Translations under genes and position numbers: made by a program
The notes under the pieces: generated by a model
Databases searched by the model: none
Told to the model about the DNA's origin: nothing
What the model saw: only the letters and a program-made list of their open reading frames with translations
In this document: positions 57,100-64,000 of the stretch, piece after piece
Numbering within the stretch: the stretch's first letter is position 1
Layout of the letters: each line of letters begins with the position of its first letter
Source: Chlorophyllum brunneum
Lineage: Eukaryota > Basidiomycota > Agaricomycetes > Agaricales > Agaricaceae
Length of the DNA: 64,000 bases
Assembly (NCBI GenBank): GCA_963576785.1
Contig: OY756143.1
Span: 806,001-870,000 of the forward strand
Direction: 5' to 3'

Positions 57100-59790
57100 T
57101 TCCCTAATAGACGCTGGCAGGGGGGGCAAGGAAACCCACTACGTCGCCTTTCCCGTCGGCTTCCCATCCAGAGAGCAGGGCCGGGCACGAAAAGCGAGAT
57201 CCATCACCTGTACCGGGCTTCTCGGAGGACTGTTGAGTCCTCAAGTATGTTTCTCGCTCGGGGAATCCTGTAGGACTGACGGACTCCCAGTGTTTTCGCG
57301 CCAGGCTCACCCGGAAAAGACTTGCCCGTTGTTGTGTGGATACATGGGTGTGTTTGTTGTCTTCTCAACGTTGAGACGAGACTATGTCATTGGAAGTTCT
57401 TCCGGCTGCAAAGGTTTTGACATGTGCGACAGTGGCGATCCGATCCGCAGCTGGGGGAGGAGCCGTAGTTGTGACTATCCAGTGCCGACTGGACGTGTTT
57501 GGCTTCCTCGCGGGGCAGAAGGTCCATGATAACGGGGTCCTGAATGCAGGATTACGTGGTTCTTGGTTCACTCGATTCGTACGAGGTGTTAATTGGTTAC
57601 AAGTTGATCAACAATTGCGCTTCAATGGGTGCAACGCCATGTAAGTCCTGGCTTGACTGTCAAGGCTGGGTGATCGAGGACTGAACTTGAATCGATTGGG
57701 AACCTGGGTGGAGATCCACACAAGGTCACTATCTGGGGTGATTCTGCCGGTGCGTCGAATCATGCACGCACCCGTCTCCCCGGTCTGATGTTGGCTTCCG
57801 GGCGCTGGATCTGTCCCGCAGCATATCGTTACTAACAATTGAAACACCCAACCACCTCTTTTTCGTGTGGCTATGGCCAGTTCGAAGTATCTCCCTCCTC
57901 AGTGCAAGTATAGCCATCGAGTTCCCGAGGTCTGTCTGACTTCTCATTGTGTACTGCCGGGACTGAACATTTTTGGACCTGCAACAGGTATATACGACTG
58001 TCGTGAAGACTACGGGGTATGGCTCGAAATCCGCGAGGCAGATGCACGTCATTACTGACATTTAGATCACTAGGTGCTCCTCAGCGAAACACTCCCTCTG
58101 GTGTCTAGGGAACGCAGATGCCGGCACAATCCAACAGGCCAACCTCGGTATTACAGTCGACCCTGTCATATTCCATAGCTGTATTAACCCATAATCTGTC
58201 ATATCCCATAGGAATTCCGGGGGACAAAGTTTGTCCGCAGGTGTTTTCACCCCATAACCCATAACTCTATGATACCCCGTAACCCATAGGTTGGCGAGGG
58301 CAAAACCCCATAGCGCTCGTCATCATTTCCTAATCATTTGTCCTCAAAGTGGCATATTTGTACTGTCTCTACATAATATTATGTATCAAGCATGTTGTGG
58401 CAACTGGGATGGTTGGAAATAATACACTCCTGTCTCCACTATGCCCACTCTCCTCAACCCCCCTGAGGAGGGGTGTACAATGGATGGAACAACAGAGGAG
58501 GAAATTCACAACATGGTTATGAAAGCATGTGCTGCACCAGAGGTTAGTGGTATCACTGACAAACATCGTGCCGATGGTGATAACAATGATGATGACGATG
58601 ACCGCTTCATGCACTGTTTGCACACTAAGGATCTTGAAGGATTTTCAATGATTGACAGATATCTTTTTATGAAAAATTTGTCATTTTCCTGAGAGATGGA
58701 ACACTTATTGGTGTCATCCAACCAAGCAGTTCACTCGGAGCAGGCAATGAAGGATACCCACATTGAAGACTACTTTGCCCCGAGGAACACTCTCTAGCAT
58801 TTATATGTGGTACAACCCCCATCCGTATATTCCACAGAAAATGTAATATTTTATTCATTTTTAATCAAATTATGGTATATTTTCATAACACATACTCTGT
58901 CGTAACCCATAGCTTAGGTAGGGGACAAAGTGCTATGGGTTATGACAGAGTCGACTGTATTCGTAACAGTTTCTTCGGCACCTATGTCTCTGCTCCAGTC
59001 ATCGATGGACGCTTATTTAACAAGAAACCTACGCAACTGATGTGCGAAGGAATATTCAATGGAGTGCGTTCCGGTGGTCCCCTGTCTGAAAAGTTACTTA
59101 GAGGTTGCTCATCATCTTATTCCAAGAACCTTTGCTTGCAGTGGCTAACAACCACGAGGGTGATTTAGTTGTTAGTATGAGCACCGCCCCCACTGTCCAG
59201 GTTTCCAGAATTCCAGGATCCTCAAATCTCTGCGGCTGCGACCCATTACAAGAATTTCGGTGCACCGATCCAGCAGGTGACTGCGATCATGAGCAAATGT
59301 AAGGCCGCGCCCCCTTTCAGGTTCGATATCATCTTCAATTTATCTATTTTCGTCTGTCCATCGTACTTTCTACTTCTTACAACCAAGAACAAAGGGTTCA
59401 AGGCAAGCAATCCAAGGGTACCTCACGCGCGTTCTAAATCTAAGCTTGTTATAGGCCGAACTCGCTATTCCGCCTGGGCTCCACGGCGATGATGTTGGCT
59501 ACTACTTCCCCAAGTAAACCCCCTCAAACGTACTATATTCTTGTTTGGCACTGATATTTTTCATAGCCCGCTCTTCCAGCCACGTTTCAACAACAGACAT
59601 TTCATAAATAACTTTCCTCAGTCGTTTATGAATTTCGGCACTGTGAATGGATCCTAACAAGAAATGGGATTTGGCGAATACTATTCCGAGCTGGAATTGG
59701 GGTAACAATGGAAGAGTGGAGATGATATTCAATAGAACAGAGGCAGGAGAGCCTAGCATCCATCCTCATGGAACCGGGGTGGATCTCCTT
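57100..59790 (+). pseudogene. Decayed type-B carboxylesterase (psi-2), interrupted by a pogo-like element
   Basis: Family blocks appear in order on the plus strand. SEDC is followed by TGA (57,222-57,236), then an intron, VFAPGSPGKDLPVVVWIHG, an intron, and a GSSSG segment. Next come VVVTIQ with LDVFGFLAGQKVHDNGVLNA, then GGDPHKVTIWGDSAGAS (nucleophile motif, near 57,700-57,760), LGNADAGTIQQANLG, the inserted element, GTYVSAPVIDGRLFNKKPTQ, PLLAVANNHEGDL, ISAAA and FGAPIQQVTAIMS, FVCPSYFLL, and ELAIPPGLHGDDVGYYFP (to about 59,510). The last block, GDDIQ-like, ends near 59,790. Blocks lie in different frames with several stops, so the gene is dead. It keeps more motifs than psi-1 and is from a different subgroup than the intact esterase (GDSAGAS against GQSAGGG). 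Confidence 0.8.
58154..58957. mobile_element. Non-autonomous pogo/Tigger-like DNA transposon, 804 bp, TA target duplication
   Basis: The terminal inverted repeats start CAGTCGACCCTGTCATA on the left and, read inward, CAGTCGACTCTGTCATAACC on the right, with TA on both sides (58,152-58,153 and 58,958-58,959). Removing the element and one TA joins LG-I to RNSFFGTY of the esterase frame. Subterminal CCCATAA/CCCATAG words recur many times near both ends. A short frame at 58,441-58,692 has TTEEEIHNMVMKA, a run of aspartates and FSMIDRYL, resembling the C-terminal tail of pogo-type DDE transposases, so it looks like an internally deleted derivative. No catalytic domain remains. Confidence 0.8.
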
Positions 59791-59799
59791 GAATGTTGC

Positions 59800-60455
59800 G
59801 GGTAAGTCTTCGGCCAGCCCCCCCTTGCGTCATTGCTGATTGCAGGTATAGGTTTTGGGAGAGCGTTGATTCGTTTTCGGGGCAATGATGAATTTGAACC
59901 ATGTCAATACCGGTCCCCTTCGGTCCATTCAACCCCAGCGCGAGTACGTCAAAGCTGGTTACCAGGAGTTAGCACAAAATCGCCAACGGGTACCCCCCCC
60001 CAACCCCCAGAGTCCAGTGAAAGGTTTCAAGAAATGCAGTGGAGACTATTGCTATTGGTGGGTACCTTTGACGACAATCAAACGGTACAGGACAGCCAAG
60101 GCAGTGATCCAGAACAGCCACATACCTCCCCTTGCCCAAGCACGTTGACATCAAACTAGTCTTCGGGGCCCCGAAGTGAAAATTTACTTACCAAGGGGAC
60201 ACCCGCACTGTATTGGATAAACGGACCGAGGGCGGATGTCACCTGGCGAGGAACTTCACAGAAACAGACCGACCGCGGATTCCATCTGGATCGGCCTTGA
60301 GCACTAAATATTCATACTGCTGGGTTGCCCATTCAGGGGTTCATCATGTTGTTGAACTATTAGACTATTACACAGATGTGACAAGGTTGTAATGTGAATC
60401 ATCGGAAACACCCACTAAGACAGAGAGGCTGATCGAACGAGCGGAGAATATACCA
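59800..60455. repeat. 3'-flank segment of FunK1 copy E
   Basis: Contains the recurrent flank words (AGTTAGCACAAAATCGCC, GTCCAGTGAAAGGTTTC, GTTGAACTATTAGA, TACTAAGGGCTACGGAG) in the same order as behind copies A-C. No gene is recognisable. Confidence 0.55.
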
Positions 60456-60461
60456 AGAATA

Positions 60462-63293
60462 CTAAGGGCTACGGAGTACATGTGCGGGGCCAGGAAGATA
60501 GGACCTCTTTGGAGCAGGCAACCCCTCATTTCCAGACTCAGCTCGAGGCCTTTTCAGGTTTTCGGATGCTAAGTCTCCGGCCGAGGTGATAGAGGCAGCT
60601 GGTTCTGATATGGACATGACGGCGGTCGAAGGATTGGCCTCAGGTGTCTCATGGTCAGAGACAGTGGGATTTGAGGAAGGACCAGCCGCTAGTTCAGCTC
60701 CGTGAGCCAAAGCAGCTGGGGAGGGTTGCTTCTGGATTGGTTTATTTGTGTGAACATCAACAAAACCAGGGAAATCTTTATCGTCATCCACCATTTGGGA
60801 GGAAATAGCGAATCCGATCAACGGGGTCATCATCAAAGGATAAACTGACGCATATGAGTCAATATCCAAGGTTCGATCGGCTCGATAACGCGCGAGGTAG
60901 GATTGATACAATTCACTTGCCATTTCCACCAAGGAAGCACGGCACATGCGAAGTGCAGGATGCAGATGTGTCTGTAGCTTGGCGTAGAGATGGCCATAAC
61001 TTTGGAGGATTCGAAGCCGTTCAGCCGGTGCCGGAAGATGATTGACATAGATTGTCTTCGCAAACGTATGTGAAGATTCATAGTTGACTCGAGCAGTGAA
61101 GATCCATAGAGCAATCCAGAAAAGAGATTCCAGATCATGCTGGAAGTTGTAGCTCGGTGTTTCCGGTAGATTATATGCCGATTCTGGTTGCTCGAGTAAA
61201 AGTTTTGTCGCATCACCCGTTATTGGACGCCCTGTTCGGCGGGACTGCCAAAACGCGCTGATCAAGGACCCGGAAGACACCAATTTGGGTGCGGGAGTTG
61301 TATCTACGACGATACTGTATCCAGACGATATCTCCCATGGCATAAAATACGGAGTACCCTGAGGGGGGTAAATAGACGGAGTATCGAGGAGATGAACACA
61401 TACCGTCTTCGGATCAGAACTAGAGGTGCTTGAACCAAACGGCTTGGCATACTCCAGGTCACTCAACTTCCCTGCTATATTCCCTTGCTCGTCTTCGAAG
61501 ATCAGGATGTTTCCGGTACTGACATCCCGGTGAACCCATCCTGCAATGAATAGTACCACGAGTGCTGGCTATAATTAGCATGCATAAAGTCAATGATTGC
61601 AGATACTCACCAACTAAAGCATCAGCCAAGGCCAAAAACGAGGACTGAAGATCGACAGCATCATGAAGAGCTGTGCAGACATCGGAGTAGATGATAATGT
61701 AGCGCTTTTTGGGTTTGTAGGCGCGGGGAAGTGTCGACCGATCTTTGGCGACCCTCTGCTCAATGGGGCGTGTTGCAGTCCCACGATCTCGACTCGGGTC
61801 AGACCCAGGAATTCGATGGCTCTTGAGTTCTCCATCCCGAGGCTTGTTCGAAAAAAAGAGTCCAGTGGTCGGAGTGGCACCCTGGGGAACTGGCCGCGTC
61901 GTCGGGCCTTGGTGATCGTCTTCAATGCCCACAAAATACTCTTGGTACGTATTGTCTTCGATGTGGTCCAGAATCTCCCTGCCAGTCATGGAATCCCATT
62001 TTTCAATGAGGTCAAGACGAGAAGCCTGGCCATTCCTCTTCAGTTCCTTCTGCTTCTCTACCTCCGCAAATATTGCACCCTGAATGGCTTTCTCCGACAT
62101 AGCATCCTCCTCCAACCAGACATCCTTGAGCGCAACTTTCTTCTTTCCGGGCAAGGGAGGACCGCCGGGCTTTGAAACCTCGATCGCTTCCCACACTCGC
62201 GTCATACGACCTGTGATACCCAATGACCGATAGCTAGCTAGACTGCGCCTTGATTCGAAATATCGGGTAGCACCTTCAACCCCGATTTCATACGTGTAGG
62301 AAATGCCTTCATGAACTCTCCGATGGACCGTCGAGTCATAACCAAGCCGGGCTTCATCCGCAAATATGAAGGAAAGGAACACCGAAATCAATCTCTCGTA
62401 GTCCTCGTAAAAAAGATCGCATCAGACAGCGGCAAGGATGGATTCATGGGTCCACTTACATGAAGAAAATTGAAATCGTGTGATTTGGAAGAATGGGATC
62501 GGGAGAAATACCACAGAGCCATCTTCTCGTTCTCGATCGTGAACTACAAGCGAATGTGAGCTGAGTTGACAATCGGGTGCAGAAGACCTACGCTAAACAT
62601 GAAGATGCGACGGGGATCATCATTCATGATATGACTGGCTCCAGAGACCAGTTTCTGGCGGTTCTTTAAATGAATCGAGGTTAGGAATGAACGACCATTA
62701 AACGGGCTACTGACATCGACCCAGTCCTTCTCGTTCTTCTTGAACTCGGCAGAAACAGCTATGTTCGGGGCAGCGAGTTTCGTACCCTGTCTCGCAAGTT
62801 GCGAGCCCTTAGCCAGCTCAAAACACGCGTCTATTTTGAATGTAGCGCCATAAAGTTCAGAGAGGACATTGTCGTCAGGGCAATCGCGGTATTCCACGCG
62901 AGGCTCAGCGACTCGTCCTTGAACACCGCGATCAGATAACTCGTACTTCGAGATGGCTTCTGCGATGGTCTTCAGATGTTGAAACGTATCTTTTTCGTTC
63001 GTAGCGAGCTGTGACGGCGAGTCTGGGAAATCCTTCCATTGAAGACCGCCTGCCTTTTCTACCAGAAGCCCTTCGTTACAAAGTAGCTGCACACAGCCAG
63101 CGACCTCCTGTGGCGACGGAACGAAAGGTAGATATGACTGTTGAAAGCTGTCGACGCTGCATACCACCATCTCACTATCCATCTCAGTCGCGATCTCGTC
63201 CCTAGTATCTGTCACTTTATGACCATCGCCGGTCGATCTCTTCGAGCGCGGGGTATAAGGGGTTTTAAGTCTGGGGGGACAAGATGTAAGCAA
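60462..63293 (-). CDS. FunK1 protein kinase copy E, core and tail intact, first exons lost
   Basis: The body matches copies C and D: VTDTRDEIATEMDSEM, QSYLPFVPSPQEVAGCV, AAPNIAVSAEFKKNEKDW, FADEARLGYDSTV, VALKDVWLEEDAMSE, SDVCTALHDAVD, GWVHRDVSTGNIL, GKLSDLEYAKPFGS, YNFQHDLESLFWIALW and the tail KRPRAESGNEGLPAPKRS ending HVLRSP. Exons 1 and 2 are absent: the sequence runs from the exon-3 side directly into promoter sequence (AAGTACAGCGACGC), a deletion relative to copy C. An ATG at 63,293, formed from what is intron 2 elsewhere, gives an open frame MLTSCPPRLKTPYTPRSK that continues into the normal exon 3. The promoter palindrome with TATA box is close upstream, so a product with a new N-terminus is plausible. 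Confidence 0.75.
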
Positions 63294-63364
63294 TCACGGA
63301 AAGCCAGTCCTGAGTCTTGAAGTACAGCGACGCTAATCAAAGCCTGTTCACGCTGGACTTAAAA

Positions 63365-63387
63365 GTCCGACAGTCGGACCTTTTATA
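63365..63387 (-). promoter_or_regulatory. 15-bp palindrome plus TATA box of copy E
   Basis: GTCCGACAGTCGGAC at 63,365-63,379, with TATAAAA on the minus strand directly upstream (63,381-63,387). It lies about 75 bp before the open start at 63,293. Confidence 0.65.
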
Positions 63388-63643
63388 ATTCAGTCGTGCA
63401 GCCTATGATGAAGACAACAATCGGCTTTATTATTCTCGCGTGGACACAAAGTGTAAAACTCGGTCCTGCTATGACATATCGGGCTTATCTGATGAATGCT
63501 CTGGTCTTTGAATTATTTGCCTATGAACTGAGGTTGGTAACTTGCACTGCTGCCCTCATGAGTCGCCACACAACTGGCCTTCCTTAGAACGCTTTAGCCT
63601 GAAGAGAACATGAGCTGGTTTTCGGCATGAATGTCACTTAACA

Positions 63644-63679
63644 CAACAAGCGACCCATGACCTTGCTGGTCGCTTGTCG
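63644..63679. repeat. Hairpin element upstream of copy E
   Basis: CAACAAGCGACC, spacer CATGACCTTGCT, GGTCGCTTGTCG: the same hairpin as upstream of C and D with one mismatch near the end of the stem. Confidence 0.6.
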
Positions 63680-63722
63680 TTCAGGACGAATCCATCCTTA
63701 TGCGTCATGTTTAACAACAGAG

Positions 63723-63873
63723 TGTAAGCATGTTGCTTACATCATCAAGAGTATATCTAGGCGAGCTCATTGTAACATAGATCAATTCCCTCTTGACCTC
63801 GAAATACTATCTCGAGTCCCGTGTATCTGCTGGTCCTCCCCTTAGTGAGGTCGCCTGCTGACGGCGCCCTTCC
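63723..63873. mobile_element. Short inserted repeat with 6-bp target duplication, possible solo LTR
   Basis: Compared with the flank of copy C (AACAACAGAGGCCGCATGGTCACC, near 36,730), copy E has 151 bp inserted and ACAGAG on both sides (63,717-63,722 and 63,874-63,879). The insert starts TGTAAGCATGTTGCTTACAT and is related to the sequence starting at 39,203. The start TGT fits an LTR; shifting the border by one base gives a TG...CA element with CAGAG as a 5-bp duplication. Confidence 0.55.
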
Positions 63874-64000
63874 ACAGAGGCCGCATAGTCACCTAACCCC
63901 AAAAATTCTGATTTCCCTACACAAGGCTTCTAACAAAAAACTTTTGTCTTGATTTTTTTTCCATTCTGTCACCAACGAAAAATGACCGAGGTACTCCCTG

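Noticed and set aside
56984..57529. Long plus-strand frame of 181 codons as a gene of its own
   Set aside because: It only runs through several broken esterase exons and introns in shifting frames; the esterase motifs explain the region.
1..64000. CRISPR arrays, rRNA genes, bacterial operons or a secondary-metabolite cluster
   Set aside because: No regularly spaced repeats, no rRNA sequence, all genes are intron-bearing or fungal in type, and no backbone synthase of a metabolite pathway is present.

Overview
The window reads as nuclear DNA of a filamentous basidiomycete, most likely an agaricomycete mushroom. The evidence is dense GT-AG introns of about 40-90 nt, housekeeping orthologues of fungal type (MEX67, VPS39, PWP1, DBP5, a Pof1-like NMN adenylyltransferase) and a run of FunK1-type protein kinases, a family characteristically expanded in Agaricomycetes. 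No bacterial features are present: no operons, CRISPR array or rRNA.

Layout. 0.6-1.9 kb: a decayed type-B carboxylesterase. 2.5-4.9 kb: its intact secreted paralogue on the minus strand. 5.2-17.4 kb: three plus-strand genes, namely a 627-residue unknown protein starting MAGANYMGG, the mRNA export receptor MEX67, and (after 4 kb without a recognisable gene) an ankyrin-repeat protein. 18.0-22.3 kb: VPS39 of the HOPS complex on the minus strand. 22.3-36.2 kb: a minus-strand array of FunK1 kinases (Z and A dead, B damaged, C intact) with a 98-residue small gene between Z and A. 37.4-38.9 kb: a 5'-truncated DBP5 copy fused to an orphan FunK1 promoter. 40.1-44.8 kb: a secreted low-complexity protein, the NMN adenylyltransferase and the complete DBP5. 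46.0-53.4 kb: FunK1 copies D (intact) and F (damaged) on the plus strand. 54.1-56.2 kb: PWP1. 57.1-59.8 kb: another dead carboxylesterase, split by a pogo-like element with TA target duplication. 60.5-63.3 kb: FunK1 copy E.

The dominant structural feature is a large imperfect palindrome centred near 41,111. Copies B and C with the truncated DBP5 on the left mirror DBP5 and copies D and F on the right, over roughly 28.6-53.9 kb. The inner 3.9 kb of each arm (34,843-38,720 and 43,502-47,379) is almost identical, while the outer arms have diverged, which suggests recent homogenisation by gene conversion. The spacer holds single-copy genes.

The most notable possible system is the FunK1 array together with a shared control module. 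A 15-bp palindrome (GTCCGAC-N-GTCGGAC) lies just upstream of copies B, C, D, E, F (degenerate) and of the orphan promoter at 39.1 kb; in C, D and E it directly abuts a TATAAAA box. A 12-bp-stem hairpin lies about 270-290 bp further upstream. Exon structures were resolved by hand for copy D (8 exons, 861 aa), DBP5 (checked through exon 9), the 627-aa gene, the secreted protein and the 98-aa gene. For these models the exon lengths keep the reading frame across every junction checked. All functions are inferred from sequence alone.
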